From NCBI RefSeq assembly GCF_027497195.1, contig NZ_CP114905.1:3753501-3817500 (forward strand): DNA of 64,000 bases, in the 5' to 3' direction. Shown here in pieces: positions 14,803-23,572 of this stretch. The stretch's first letter is position 1; every line of letters starts with the position of its first letter. This DNA is from Streptomyces sp. WMMC500 (GTDB lineage: Bacteria > Actinomycetota > Actinomycetes > Streptomycetales > Streptomycetaceae). The position numbers and the translations under genes were made by a program. Under the pieces are notes generated by a model. That model worked only from the letters and a program-made list of their open reading frames with translations. It ran no database searches and was not told the origin of the DNA.

Positions 14803-15401
14803 TGATTTCTGCGAGGAGGCTCCACCGCCGGACCCTCGCGGCCGCCGCCGCGGCCGCAGCCGGCGCGCTGGTGCTGACCGCGTGCGGCGACGACGCGACG
14901 TCCTCCGGCGGCAACACGCAGTTCGTCAGCGGCACCGGGCAGCTCACCACGGTCAAGGCGAGCGAGCGCCTCGCCGCCCCGGACATCTCCGGCGAGACCA
15001 CCGACGGCGGGGAGCTGGCGCTCTCCGACTACCGCGGCAAGATCGTCGTCCTCAACGTGTGGGGCTCCTGGTGCGCCCCCTGCCGCGCCGAGGCGCCGAA
15101 CCTGCGCAAGGTCTCCGAGGACACCGCGGACCGCGGCGTGCGGTTCGTGGGCATCAACACCCGCGACCTCGACGTGGCCAACGCCGAGGCGTTCGACCGC
15201 TCCTTCGGCATCGAGTACCCGAGCCTGTACGACCCGTCCGGCAAGCTGATCCTGAAGTTCCCGAAGAACAGCCTGTCGCCGCAGGCCATCCCCTCCACGC
15301 TCATCCTCGACCGGCAGGGGAAGATCGCCGTACGGGCCCTCAAGCCGCTCTCCGAGAAGGAGCTGCGCGAGGCGCTCGAACCGGTCATCGAGGAGAAGTG
15401 A
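14802..15401 (+). CDS. resA: Thioredoxin-like lipoprotein for cytochrome c maturation (ResA type)
   Basis: A 199-residue extracytoplasmic thiol-disulfide protein. It has a lipoprotein signal with lipobox LTAC (Cys28) and a thioredoxin fold with active site GSWCAPC (Cys91 and Cys94) and a cis-Pro segment AIPSTLILD. It should reduce apocytochrome c haem-binding cysteines, taking electrons from CcdA encoded immediately downstream. ATG 14802 is the only reasonable start; no Shine-Dalgarno is visible, so the message may be nearly leaderless. It is first of the four-gene set resA-ccdA-resB-ccsB. Confidence 0.9.
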   Translation: MISARRLHRRTLAAAAAAAAGALVLTACGDDATSSGGNTQFVSGTGQLTTVKASERLAAPDISGETTDGGELALSDYRGKIVVLNVWGSWCAPCRAEAPNLRKVSEDTADRGVRFVGINTRDLDVANAEAFDRSFGIEYPSLYDPSGKLILKFPKNSLSPQAIPSTLILDRQGKIAVRALKPLSEKELREALEPVIEEK

Positions 15402-15411
15402 CCTGACGCCC

Positions 15412-16167
15412 ATGGAGCCGAACCAGACCGTGCTGACCGGGGCCCTGCTGCTGGCCCTGCCGGTCGCGCTGCTCGGCGGCCTGGTGTCCTTCTTCTCCCC
15501 GTGCGTGCTGCCGCTCGTGCCCGGCTATCTCAGCTACGTCACCGGGGTCAGCGGCACCGACCTGGAGAACGCCCGCCGCGGCCGGATGGCCGCCGGCGCC
15601 GGGCTCTTCGTCCTCGGCTTCACCGCGGTCTTCGTCTCGACGGGGGCGTTCTTCGGCGGGGTCGGCAACAACCTGCTGGAGCACCGGGAGACGATCTCCA
15701 AGGTCGTCGGGGCGCTGACCATACTGCTCGGGCTGACGTTCATGGGGATACTGGGCGGCACCCTCGGCGGCCTCACGCAGCGGGAGTTCCGCATCCACAA
15801 GCGGCCCGCGGTGGGTCTCGCCGGGGCGCCGATGCTCGGCATGGTCTTCGGCATCGGCTGGACGCCGTGCATCGGGCCGACGCTGATGTCGGTGCTCGCG
15901 CTGTCCACGAACGAGGCCAGCGCCGGCCGCGGCGCGCTGCTGACGGTGGCGTACTGCCTGGGCCTGGGGCTGCCGTTCATCGTCGCCGCCATCGCCTTCC
16001 GGCGGGCGCTCGGAGCGTTCGCCTGGGTGAAGAAGCACTATGTGTGGGTCATGCGAGTCGGCGGCGGCATGCTCGTCGTGACCGGCATCCTGCTACTCAC
16101 CGGCGCCTGGGATCGCATCATCAACGAGATGCAGGTCTGGTCGTCGACCTTCACTGTGGGGATCTGA
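15412..16167 (+). CDS. ccdA: Cytochrome c biogenesis membrane thiol transporter CcdA
   Basis: A 251-residue protein of the CcdA/DsbD transmembrane family with six predicted helices. Conserved Cys-Pro features: FFSPCVLPLVPGYLSYVTG (about 25-43) and GWTPCIGPTL (about 150-159), the two redox cysteines that carry electrons across the membrane. It passes reducing power from cytoplasmic thioredoxin to ResA. It starts 10 bases after resA. Confidence 0.93.
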   Translation: MEPNQTVLTGALLLALPVALLGGLVSFFSPCVLPLVPGYLSYVTGVSGTDLENARRGRMAAGAGLFVLGFTAVFVSTGAFFGGVGNNLLEHRETISKVVGALTILLGLTFMGILGGTLGGLTQREFRIHKRPAVGLAGAPMLGMVFGIGWTPCIGPTLMSVLALSTNEASAGRGALLTVAYCLGLGLPFIVAAIAFRRALGAFAWVKKHYVWVMRVGGGMLVVTGILLLTGAWDRIINEMQVWSSTFTVGI

Positions 16168-16169
16168 CC

Positions 16170-18110
16170 ATGAGCACGACGGACGAACGCGAGCTGACTG
16201 CCGCCGCGTCCCAGTTGTCCACGGCGCCCGTCGACGACTCGCCGCAGAGTCCGCTGCCGCAGGGCGGCTCGTTCGGGCGCGAGCTGGTGGCGTGGGCGCG
16301 CTGGTTCTGGCGGCAGCTCACGTCGATGCGCGTGGCGCTGATACTGCTGTTCCTGCTGTCGCTCGGCTCGATTCCCGGCTCGCTCATCCCGCAGACGACG
16401 GTCGACGAGATCGCCGTCAACCGGTTCCGCGAGGAGCACGAGACGCTCGCGCCGATCTACGACAAGCTGCAGCTCTTCGACGTCTACAGCTCGGTGTGGT
16501 TCTCGGCGATCTACATCCTGCTGTTCGTCTCGCTCGCCGGCTGCATCATCCCGCGCTCGTGGCAGTTCGTCGGCCAGCTCCGCGCCCGCCCGCCGCGCGC
16601 CCCGCGCAACCTGACGCGGCTGCCCGCGTACACGACGTGGGAGACCGAGGCCGAGGCGGCGGAGGTGCGCGAGGCCGCGGAGCGGATCTTCCGGCGGCGC
16701 CGGTTCCGCTACGCCGTGGCGCCGGCCGGCGACGGCGGCGCGATCGCCGCCGAGAAGGGCTATCTGCGCGAGGCCGGCAACCTGCTCTTCCACATCGCGC
16801 TCTTCGTCCTCCTCGTCGCCTTCGCCGCCGGGAACCTCTTCCGCGTCGAGGGCGGCAAGCTGATCGTCAAGGGCGACGGCTTCGCCAACACCCTCACCCA
16901 GTACGACGACTTCCAGGACTCCACGTTCGGCGCCGACCTCGACTCGTTCGGCTTCACGCTGGACGACTTCACGGCGACGTTCGAGAAGGACGGGCCCCAG
17001 CGCGGCACAGCGCGCGAGTTCTACGCCGACGTCACCTGGTGGGAGGGCGCGGCCGGCGAGCAGCACAAGGAACGTATCGAGGTCAACCACCCGCTGCAGA
17101 TCGACGACACCAAGATCTTCCTCATCGGCCACGGCTACGCGCCCGTCGTCACGGTCCGCGACGGCCAGGGCGACGTGGCGTTCAGCGGCCCGGTCGCGTT
17201 CCTGCCGCAGGACGGCAACCACACCTCGACCGGCGCGATCAAGGTCCCGGACTACCGGGACGAGAACGGCAAGAAGACGCAGATCGCCTTCCAGGGCTTC
17301 TTCACCCCGACCTTCGGCGGCTACAGCAAGGAGGGCATGGTCTCGCAGTTCCCGGGGCCCGAGTACCCCGCGCTGTTCCTCAACGCCTACCGCGGCGACC
17401 TCGGCATGGACGCCGGCGTGCCGCAGAACGTGTACCAGCTCGACACGGAGCGGCTGACGCAGTTCAAGGACAAGAAGGGCGAGCCGCTGAAGAAGGCGCT
17501 GCGGCCCGGTGACACGTTCACGCTGCCGAACGGCGCGGGGTCGCTGGAGTTCGAGCGGCTGGACCGGTGGGCCAGCTTCCAGATCTCCCAGCAGCCCGGC
17601 AACTACTGGGCGCTGGCCGGGTCCCTCCTCGCGGTCGTCGGCCTCGCCGGGTCGCTGTTCATCCAGCGCCGGCGCGTGTGGCTGCGTACGGCGACGGGCG
17701 CGGACGGCCGTACGGTCGTGGAGCTGGCGGGGCTCGGGCGCAGCGAGAGCGCGCGGCTGCCGGAGGAGCTGGCGGACCTGGCGGTGGCGCTGCAGACGGA
17801 CGGGGCGCCGGCGGTGGCCGACGCGCAGGACGCGGCGGCTGACGAGTCGGTTGACGAGTCTGCCGGCGCGGTGGCGGTCCCGAGGCAGTCCCGGGCCCCC
17901 GGGGACAAATCCGGCGCAACCGGGGGTGGGTCCGCGGCGGCCGGCCCGACGTCCGTAGAGTCCGAAGGCACGTCGCAGGAGCCCGAGTCCGACGAGTCCG
18001 AGCCCGCCGCGTCCGCCTCCCGCGGGACCGGGGCCGGTACGTCCCAGTCAGAAGATCCCGACGAGCCCGAAGGGCCCGAAGCCAAGCCCGACGAAGGAGC
18101 GCGCGCGTGA
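16170..18110 (+). CDS. resB: Cytochrome c biogenesis protein ResB
   Basis: A 646-residue membrane protein. N-terminal transmembrane helices at about 50-70 and 108-130, a third after LREAGNLLFHIALFVLLVAF (about 205-225), a large extracytoplasmic domain (about 230-480) and a last helix near 490. With the CcsB/ResC protein encoded next it forms the system II haem export and ligation complex. The last 120 residues are an acidic, Ser/Glu/Pro-rich low-complexity tail not expected for the core family. The start lies 2 bases after the ccdA stop; the stop overlaps the next GTG. Confidence 0.93.
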   Translation: MSTTDERELTAAASQLSTAPVDDSPQSPLPQGGSFGRELVAWARWFWRQLTSMRVALILLFLLSLGSIPGSLIPQTTVDEIAVNRFREEHETLAPIYDKLQLFDVYSSVWFSAIYILLFVSLAGCIIPRSWQFVGQLRARPPRAPRNLTRLPAYTTWETEAEAAEVREAAERIFRRRRFRYAVAPAGDGGAIAAEKGYLREAGNLLFHIALFVLLVAFAAGNLFRVEGGKLIVKGDGFANTLTQYDDFQDSTFGADLDSFGFTLDDFTATFEKDGPQRGTAREFYADVTWWEGAAGEQHKERIEVNHPLQIDDTKIFLIGHGYAPVVTVRDGQGDVAFSGPVAFLPQDGNHTSTGAIKVPDYRDENGKKTQIAFQGFFTPTFGGYSKEGMVSQFPGPEYPALFLNAYRGDLGMDAGVPQNVYQLDTERLTQFKDKKGEPLKKALRPGDTFTLPNGAGSLEFERLDRWASFQISQQPGNYWALAGSLLAVVGLAGSLFIQRRRVWLRTATGADGRTVVELAGLGRSESARLPEELADLAVALQTDGAPAVADAQDAAADESVDESAGAVAVPRQSRAPGDKSGATGGGSAAAGPTSVESEGTSQEPESDESEPAASASRGTGAGTSQSEDPDEPEGPEAKPDEGARA

Positions 18111-19201
18111 ACATCGCTGCCGCGACCAACCAGAACCTGGCGGACATCAGCAACGTCCTCGTCTACTCGTCGATGGCCGTCTACGCCCTCGCCTTCTTCG
18201 CGCACGTCGGGGAGTGGGTCTTCGGCGGCCGGAGCCGCGTGGGCACGACCGCCGCGGCGCTCACGCCGAAGCAGGCGGCCGCCGACGCGCCCGCCGTCTC
18301 CGTGACGGTCAAGAAGCGCGGCGGCGGCACCGCCGTGCTGGAGCGCCCGAAGGTCGTCACGCGCGCCACGTCCGGCGAGCGGGACGTACCCGACGGTCCC
18401 GGCGCCGCGGGCGGCGACGAGCAGGGCGACCTCTACGGCCGCGTCGCCATCTCCCTCACGGTGCTGGCCTTCGCGCTGCACGCCGCCGGGGTGCTGACGC
18501 GCGCCCTGTCGGTGCAGCGGGCGCCGTGGGGCAACATGTACGAGTTCTCCACGACCTTCTCCGTGGTCGCGGTGGCCTCCTACCTCGCCTTCCTGGCGGC
18601 CGGCAAGAACGTCCGCTGGATGGGCCTGCCCCTGGTCACCACGGTCCTGCTCGACCTCGGCCTGGCCGTGTCCGTGCTCTACACCGACAGCGACCAGTTG
18701 GTGCCCGCGCTGGACTCGTACTGGCTGTGGATCCACGTCTCGCTCGCCATCGCCTGCGGGGCGCTGTTCTACCTCGGCATGGTCTCGACGGTCCTCTACC
18801 TCTTCCGCGACCGCTACGAGGCGAAGCTCGCTAACCCGAAGGGCGCGCAGCCCGGCTCGTTCGCGCGCTCGGTGCTCAGCCGGCTGCCGGCGGCGGGGTC
18901 GCTGGACAAGTTCGCGTACCGGGTGAACGCGGCGGTCTTCCCCTTCTGGACCTTCACCATCGTGGCGGGCGCGATCTGGGCCGAGAGCGCCTGGGGCCGC
19001 TACTGGGGCTGGGACCCCAAGGAGGTCTGGTCGTTCATCACCTGGGTCGCGTACGCCGCCTACCTGCACGCCCGCGCCACGGCCGGGTGGAAGGGCCGCA
19101 AGGCCGCGTATCTGGCGATCTTCGCGTTCCTGTGCTTCCTCTTCAATTACTACGGCGTCAACATGTTCGTCGACGGCCTGCACTCCTACTCGGGGGTATA
19201 G
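18107..19201 (+). CDS. ccsB: Cytochrome c biogenesis protein CcsB (ResC/CcsA-type haem handling protein)
   Basis: A 364-residue polytopic protein with the haem-handling signature WGRYWGWDPKEVWSF (about 296-310), the WWD domain of system II synthases, plus conserved histidines in flanking helices. About eight membrane helices; a soluble loop at about 40-105 contains Lys/Arg. It partners ResB to attach haem to apocytochromes outside the membrane. The GTG start overlaps the resB stop by 4 bases (GTGA), so translation is coupled. Confidence 0.94.
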   Translation: MNIAAATNQNLADISNVLVYSSMAVYALAFFAHVGEWVFGGRSRVGTTAAALTPKQAAADAPAVSVTVKKRGGGTAVLERPKVVTRATSGERDVPDGPGAAGGDEQGDLYGRVAISLTVLAFALHAAGVLTRALSVQRAPWGNMYEFSTTFSVVAVASYLAFLAAGKNVRWMGLPLVTTVLLDLGLAVSVLYTDSDQLVPALDSYWLWIHVSLAIACGALFYLGMVSTVLYLFRDRYEAKLANPKGAQPGSFARSVLSRLPAAGSLDKFAYRVNAAVFPFWTFTIVAGAIWAESAWGRYWGWDPKEVWSFITWVAYAAYLHARATAGWKGRKAAYLAIFAFLCFLFNYYGVNMFVDGLHSYSGV

Positions 19202-19284
19202 CACCGCCCGCGAAACCCCCTTCTGTTTGCCGTGCCGGGTGCGCGAAGCGCAGACTGGAATAGCGACAGAAGGGAGGTATCGCG

Positions 19285-19644
19285 ATGCTGGAAGTCAAGA
19301 CCATCGAGAAGCCGGACGAGCGGCGCGACTTCCCCCGCGGTCATATCGAAGCGCTGCACATGACCGGCCTGGATTTCGCGGTCGCCACTTTCGAGCCGGG
19401 CTGGCGTTGGTCGGAATCGGTGAAACCCCTGGCGGGTACCGAAAGCTGCATGGTGCACCACAACGGATACGTCGCTCAGGGACGCATGCGCATCCGCATG
19501 GACGGCGGCCAGGAGTCCGAGGTGCAGGCCGGCGACGCCTTCGTCTGCCCTCCGGGACATGACGCCTGGGTCGTCGGGGACGAGCAGGTCATCGTCTACG
19601 ACTTCGCCGGCCAGATGGCGTCGGAGTACGCGAAGGAGAGCTGA
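19285..19644 (+). CDS. Cupin-domain protein
   Basis: A 119-residue single-domain cupin with a strong AGGGAGG ribosome binding site. Motif 1 is around TESCMVHHNGYVAQGRMRI (about 52-70) and motif 2 around GDAFVCPPGHDAWVVGDE (about 80-97). Only part of the metal-binding His set is obvious, so catalysis is uncertain. It is a small cytoplasmic protein, possibly ligand-binding or a stress enzyme; it has no operon partner. Confidence 0.8.
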   Translation: MLEVKTIEKPDERRDFPRGHIEALHMTGLDFAVATFEPGWRWSESVKPLAGTESCMVHHNGYVAQGRMRIRMDGGQESEVQAGDAFVCPPGHDAWVVGDEQVIVYDFAGQMASEYAKES

Positions 19645-19742
19645 CGGCGAGCCGCCCCCGGGGCCTTCGCGCCCCGGTGCCGCGGCCGGAAGTATCCGCG
19701 CGGCCCTGGTCGCGGAACGGCCCCCGCGGTCATTCTGAGGTC

Positions 19743-20534
19743 ATGGTCACCTCCAACGGCTACGTGCTCGACGAGTCCCCCCGCCGCCTCGGCGAACTGC
19801 ACGCCGTGCCGGACTCCGAGCGGGGCGACCGGCGGGCGTTGTGGGAGCGGCTGCGGCGGGAGGGGTACCTGTGGCTGCGCGGGGCGCTCGACCCCCGCGG
19901 CGTACGGGACTTCCGCCGCTTCTACTTCGCGCACGTCGACCCCGAACTGCCGCGCGGCGAACAGCGCGCGGCGCTGTTCGGGCGGGTGGTGCCGGGAGCG
20001 GAGTACGCGGCGTTCTGCGCGCAGCCCGCGGTGCGGGACTGGTACGCCTGGTTCCTCGGCGGCGACACGTTCCTGCACCGGCGGAAGATCCTGCGCCACA
20101 CCCGGCCCGGCGAGGCCGGGGTCGGCACTGCCACGCAGGCCCACTACGACCTCGTCTACCTCCGCGAGGGTACGGACCGGGTGCTCAGCTCGTGGATCCC
20201 GCTCGGCGACTGCCCCGTGGAACTGGGCGGTCTCGTTTACCTGGAGGGCAGCCACGTGCGGGTGCTCGCGGAGGAGGCGGCGGGCACGCTGAAGCGCCCG
20301 GCCGCCTCGCTCACGGCCGACCTGCCGGCGCTGGCGGAGGAGTACGACGCGCGGTGGCTCCTGGCGGACTACGCGGCGGGCGACATGGTCGTCCACTCGG
20401 CGCACATGGTGCACGCGTCGCTGGACAACACGGCCACCACGTACCGGCTGTCGACCGACATCCGCTACCAGCGCGCCGACCAGCCCATCGACTGGCGCTG
20501 GCAGGAGCACTGGCACGACCTCGACGGTCTCTGA
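19743..20534 (+). CDS. Phytanoyl-CoA dioxygenase family Fe(II)/2-oxoglutarate oxygenase
   Basis: A 263-residue protein of the PhyH family. The iron ligands are visible as the HxD of TQAHYDLVYL (about 134-143) and the distal His in DMVVHSAHMVHASLDN, with a later Arg (TYRLSTDIRYQ) for 2-oxoglutarate. It would hydroxylate a small molecule; the substrate is unknown. ATG 19743 is chosen; a GTCATTCTGAGGTC segment upstream contains a weak GAGG. It converges with the thrS-like gene, whose stop lies one base after this gene's stop. Confidence 0.87.
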   Translation: MVTSNGYVLDESPRRLGELHAVPDSERGDRRALWERLRREGYLWLRGALDPRGVRDFRRFYFAHVDPELPRGEQRAALFGRVVPGAEYAAFCAQPAVRDWYAWFLGGDTFLHRRKILRHTRPGEAGVGTATQAHYDLVYLREGTDRVLSSWIPLGDCPVELGGLVYLEGSHVRVLAEEAAGTLKRPAASLTADLPALAEEYDARWLLADYAAGDMVVHSAHMVHASLDNTATTYRLSTDIRYQRADQPIDWRWQEHWHDLDGL

Positions 20535-21821
20535 TCAGCCGATCCCCTGATCCGCAGCCCGGGCCGGGGAATGCGACGGCGCCGGCTCCGGCCACAGCTC
20601 CGGGCGCCGCGCCGCCACCGCCGCCGCCATCCGCGCCACCGCCTCCGCCACCGGCAGCGGCGCCGGCCGCCGCCCGTCGCGCAGCCGCACCGCCGCCGCC
20701 CCCACGGCCGCCTCCCGCGAGCCGATCACCACCTGGTACGGGGCCAGCCGCGCGGCCCGTACCCGCGCGCCCAGGGTGCCCCCCTCCGGCCCCGCCGACT
20801 CCGCCCGCAGCCCCGCCTCGACGCACCGCCGCAGCAGCGCCTGCGCCGGCGCCGCCTCCGCCTCACCCACCGGCAGCACCACCGCCTGCACCGGCGCCAA
20901 CCACGGCGGGAACGCCCCCTGGTGCACCTCCACGAGCTGCGCCACCGCCCGCTCCGCACTGCCGACGACCGACCGGTGCACCATCACCGGGCGGTGCCGC
21001 CCGCCGTCCGCGCCCACGTACGCGAGGCCGAAGCGCGCCGGCTGGTGGAAGTCGACCTGCACGGTGGACAGGGTCGCCTCGCGGCCCGCCGCGTCGCGCA
21101 CCTGCACGTCGATCTTCGGCCCGTAGAACGCCGCTTCGCCCTCCTCGGCCTCGTACGCGATCCCCGCCGCCGCGAGCGCCTTCTCCAGCAGCGCCCCGGC
21201 CCGCCGCCACAGCTCGGGGTCGCGCACGTACTTGCCGCCGGTGCCCGGCAGCGAGAGCCGGTAGCGGGCGGCCTCCAGGCCCATCGCGGCGTACGCCTCG
21301 CGGATCATCCGCAGCGCCGCCAGCGCCTCGTCGGCGACCTGCTCCAGGGTGCAGAAGAGGTGCGCGTCGTTGAGCTGGATGGCGCGTACGCGGGTGAGGC
21401 CGCCGAGGACGCCGGACGGCTCGGCGCGGTACATGCCGCCCAGCTCGGCCATGCGCAGCGGGAGTTCGCGGTAGCTGCGCTCGCAGGAGCGGTAGATGAG
21501 GGCGTGGTGGGGGCAGAGGCTGGGGCGGAGCACGACTTCCTCGCCGCCCGGGCCGCCGTCCTGGCTGCCGAGGCGCATCGGAGGGAACATGTCGTCGCGG
21601 TAGTGCTCCCAGTGGCCGGACAGCTCGTACAGCTCGCGCTTGCCGAGCACGGGTGAGTAGACGCGCTGGTAGCCGGCGCGGCGTTCGGCGTCGGCGACGT
21701 ACTCCTCCAGCGCCTGCCGGACGGCGGCGCCGGCGGGCAGCCAGTAGGGCAGGCCGGCGCCGATGAGCGGGTCGGTGCCGAAGAGGTCGAGTTCGCGGCC
21801 GAGGCGGCGGTGGTCCTTCAC
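20535..21821 (-). CDS. thrS: Short threonyl-tRNA synthetase lacking TGS and editing domains
   Basis: A 428-residue class II synthetase made only of the catalytic core and the anticodon-binding domain; full ThrRS is about 640-690 residues. Motif 2 region VVLRPSLCPHHALIYRS includes the zinc-ligand Cys; NDAHLFC and the motif 3 region MVHRSVVGSAERA supply the two zinc His and the catalytic Arg. It attaches threonine to tRNA-Thr but cannot proofread mischarged Ser. GTG 21821 has GAGGAG upstream. A leader peptide and attenuator hairpin precede it (21875-21969). It may be a starvation-induced or inhibitor-resistant second ThrRS. Confidence 0.92.
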   Translation of the reverse strand: MKDHRRLGRELDLFGTDPLIGAGLPYWLPAGAAVRQALEEYVADAERRAGYQRVYSPVLGKRELYELSGHWEHYRDDMFPPMRLGSQDGGPGGEEVVLRPSLCPHHALIYRSCERSYRELPLRMAELGGMYRAEPSGVLGGLTRVRAIQLNDAHLFCTLEQVADEALAALRMIREAYAAMGLEAARYRLSLPGTGGKYVRDPELWRRAGALLEKALAAAGIAYEAEEGEAAFYGPKIDVQVRDAAGREATLSTVQVDFHQPARFGLAYVGADGGRHRPVMVHRSVVGSAERAVAQLVEVHQGAFPPWLAPVQAVVLPVGEAEAAPAQALLRRCVEAGLRAESAGPEGGTLGARVRAARLAPYQVVIGSREAAVGAAAVRLRDGRRPAPLPVAEAVARMAAAVAARRPELWPEPAPSHSPARAADQGIG

Positions 21822-21874
21822 GGTGGGCTCCTCGCGGGGTGGGTCGGGGGCCGCCCGCGGGGTCGTGCACGCCG

Positions 21875-21902
21875 AAGCCCCGGGGCGGTCGCCCCGGGGC
21901 TT
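21875..21902 (-). terminator. Attenuator hairpin in front of the short thrS
   Basis: A perfect 13-bp inverted repeat with a 2-base centre (AAGCCCCGGGGCG / CGCCCCGGGGCTT) lies between the leader-peptide stop (21919) and the synthetase start (21821). An upstream, weaker hairpin (21925-21944, CGCCGG/CCGGCG) lies inside the leader coding region right after the Thr codons. Stalling there would change the fold. This is the standard layout of ribosome-mediated attenuation. Confidence 0.72.
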
Positions 21903-21918
21903 TCTGCTGGGTCGTGGG

Positions 21919-21969
21919 TCAGCGCGCCGGGACGGTGTCCGGCGTCGTCGTCTGCACAGCGCGCTTCAT
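21919..21969 (-). CDS. Threonine-codon leader peptide of the short thrS
   Basis: A 16-residue frame, MKRAVQTTTPDTVPAR, holds three consecutive ACG threonine codons and a fourth ACC two codons later. It ends 17 bases before the attenuator hairpin. There is no ribosome binding site, but a -10-like TAGCCT ends 7 bases before the ATG, which fits a leaderless message starting on the ATG, common for Streptomyces leader peptides. Role (inferred): sensing charged tRNA-Thr to control the synthetase gene. Confidence 0.7.
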   Translation of the reverse strand: MKRAVQTTTPDTVPAR

Positions 21970-21976
21970 GGGCAGG

Positions 21977-22006
21977 AGGCTAGCAGCGGCCGGGTGCGGG
22001 CTCCGA
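21977..22006 (-). promoter_or_regulatory. Promoter of the leaderless thrS leader transcript
   Basis: The -10 hexamer TAGCCT (21982 to 21977 on the minus strand) is followed by exactly 7 bases and the leader ATG. A weak -35 candidate TCGGAG lies 18 bases further upstream. The hexamer overlaps the TAG stop of the upstream regulator gene, so the promoter is buried in that gene's 3' end. Confidence 0.5.
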
Positions 22007-23062
22007 CTCCTTTTCCGGTTCGGGCCGGGCGCGTACGGGACCCGCGCCGGGACCGGCAGGTACGGAGCCCGCCGCCGGGCCGAAGCGGGCCCGGTACGCC
22101 GACGGGCTCAGCCCGGTACGCCGCCGCACCTGCGTCCGCAGGTTCGCCGCCGTGCCCAGACCGCTCGTCCGCGCCACCACCTCCAGCCGGGTCTCCCCGC
22201 GCTCGATCAGCCGGCACGCCAGCGCCACCCGCTCCCCGGTGAGCCACGCCAGCGGCGTCGTGCCCAGCTCGCGGACGAAGCGCCGGTGCAGCGTGGCGGG
22301 GCTGACGGCGGCCTGCCCGGCCAGGTCGGCGACGGTCAGCGGCCGGTCGAGGCGCTCCGCCGCCCAGGCGAGCACCGGGGCGAGCGAGGCGTCCGGCACC
22401 GCCGGCACCGGGCGCTCGATGAACTGCCGCTGGCCGCCGTCGCGGTGGGCGGCGAAGACGAGGCGCCGGCTGACGTGGTTGGCCACCTCGGCGCCGTGGT
22501 CGCGGCGGATCAGGTGCAGCCCCAGGTCCAGGGCGGCGGCGCTGCCGGCGGCGGTGAGCACGTCGCCGTCGTCCACGAAGAGCACGTCGCGCCGGACCCG
22601 TACGGCCGGGTGGCGGGCGGCGAAGCGGTCGGCCCAGCGCCAGTGGATCGCCGCCGGGCGGCCGTCGAGCACGCCGGCGGCGGCCAGGGCGTACGCGCCG
22701 GTGCAGAAGCTCACGAGCCGGGCGCCCCGGTCGGCGGCGCGGCGGATGGCGGCGACGACGGGGGCGGTGGGCGGGGTGTCGTCGGGGCGGTTGGGGACGA
22801 TCACGGTGTCCGCGGTGTCGGCGGCGGCGAGGCCGGGGACGCCGGAGAGGGTGAAGAAGCCGTCGTGCATGCGCACGCCGGGGGCGGGGGCGCAGAGCGT
22901 GAAGTCGTACCACGCCACGTCCAGCTCGGGCCGGCGCAGCCCGAACAGCTCGGTGGCGATGCCCATCTCGAAGGGGTTGGAGCCGGCGTCCACGAGCATG
23001 GCGACGCGGTGCGGCCGGGGCGGCCCGGGCGCCCGGCGCTCCTGCGAGGATTCTTGCGGCAT
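21980..23062 (-). CDS. GlxA-type transcriptional regulator: DJ-1/PfpI-like domain plus AraC helix-turn-helix
   Basis: A 360-residue regulator. The N-terminal class I glutamine-amidotransferase-like domain (about 20-190) has the elbow motif VSFCTGAYALAAAGVLDGR with its Cys. The C-terminal AraC domain (about 230-330) has VADLAGQAAVSPATLHRRF and the second helix-turn-helix near RLEVVARTSGLGTAANL. ATG 23062 is used because the longer frame to 23251 runs antisense into the neighbouring gene. It is divergent from a cupin gene at 23160, the probable target. Confidence 0.9.
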   Translation of the reverse strand: MPQESSQERRAPGPPRPHRVAMLVDAGSNPFEMGIATELFGLRRPELDVAWYDFTLCAPAPGVRMHDGFFTLSGVPGLAAADTADTVIVPNRPDDTPPTAPVVAAIRRAADRGARLVSFCTGAYALAAAGVLDGRPAAIHWRWADRFAARHPAVRVRRDVLFVDDGDVLTAAGSAAALDLGLHLIRRDHGAEVANHVSRRLVFAAHRDGGQRQFIERPVPAVPDASLAPVLAWAAERLDRPLTVADLAGQAAVSPATLHRRFVRELGTTPLAWLTGERVALACRLIERGETRLEVVARTSGLGTAANLRTQVRRRTGLSPSAYRARFGPAAGSVPAGPGAGPVRARPEPEKESEPAPGRC

Positions 23063-23159
23063 GTGCGATTCGTAGCACTCCCCGCGACCTCCTGTCACGC
23101 GCAGGATGGCGTCCTGGAGATCACCGCACCCCCGCGGTGACGGAAGCGAGGAGCCGACC

Positions 23160-23564
23160 GTGAGCACCCACCCCGCCGAGCCCACCGCCCTCCGCGACGC
23201 GCTGGAGCGCATCGGGGAGCCGTGGAGCCCGCACGTCGTCGCGCGGGTCAACGACTACGACGTCAAGCTCGCCCACGCTGAGGGCGAGCACGTGTGGCAC
23301 GTACACGAGCACACCGACGAGTTCTTCCTCGTCGTGGAGGGCGAGCTGCGCATCGGCCTGCGGGAGGCGGGCGGCGGCGAGCGGACGGTCACGCTGCCGA
23401 AGGGCGCGGTGTTCACCGTGCCGCGCGGCGTCGAGCACCGGCCGGTGGCCGCGCCCGGGACGGCGATCATGATGTTCGAGCCGGCCGGCACGGTGAACGT
23501 CGGCGACCGCCACGAGGCGGTGCCGGCGCACATCCCGTCGACGACCGGCTTCGAGCTGGCGTAG
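23160..23564 (+). CDS. Cupin-domain protein, divergent from a GlxA-type regulator
   Basis: A 134-residue cupin from the GTG at 23160. Motif 1, HVWHVHEHTDEFFLVVEGEL (about 42-61), contains the metal-binding His-x-His and Glu set; motif 2, VPRGVEHRPVA, supplies the last His. It probably binds a metal and may act on or sense a small molecule. The 97-base divergent gap shared with the regulator at 21980-23062 suggests control by it. Confidence 0.85.
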   Translation: MSTHPAEPTALRDALERIGEPWSPHVVARVNDYDVKLAHAEGEHVWHVHEHTDEFFLVVEGELRIGLREAGGGERTVTLPKGAVFTVPRGVEHRPVAAPGTAIMMFEPAGTVNVGDRHEAVPAHIPSTTGFELA

Positions 23565-23572
23565 GTCCGGGG

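Noticed and set aside
21822..21969. T-box riboswitch before thrS
   Set aside because: No T-box sequence or specifier-loop structure is seen; a Thr-codon leader peptide with a hairpin explains the region better.
23063..23251. Longer N-terminus of the GlxA-type regulator
   Set aside because: It would overlap the divergent cupin gene's coding region and adds a composition unlike the family.
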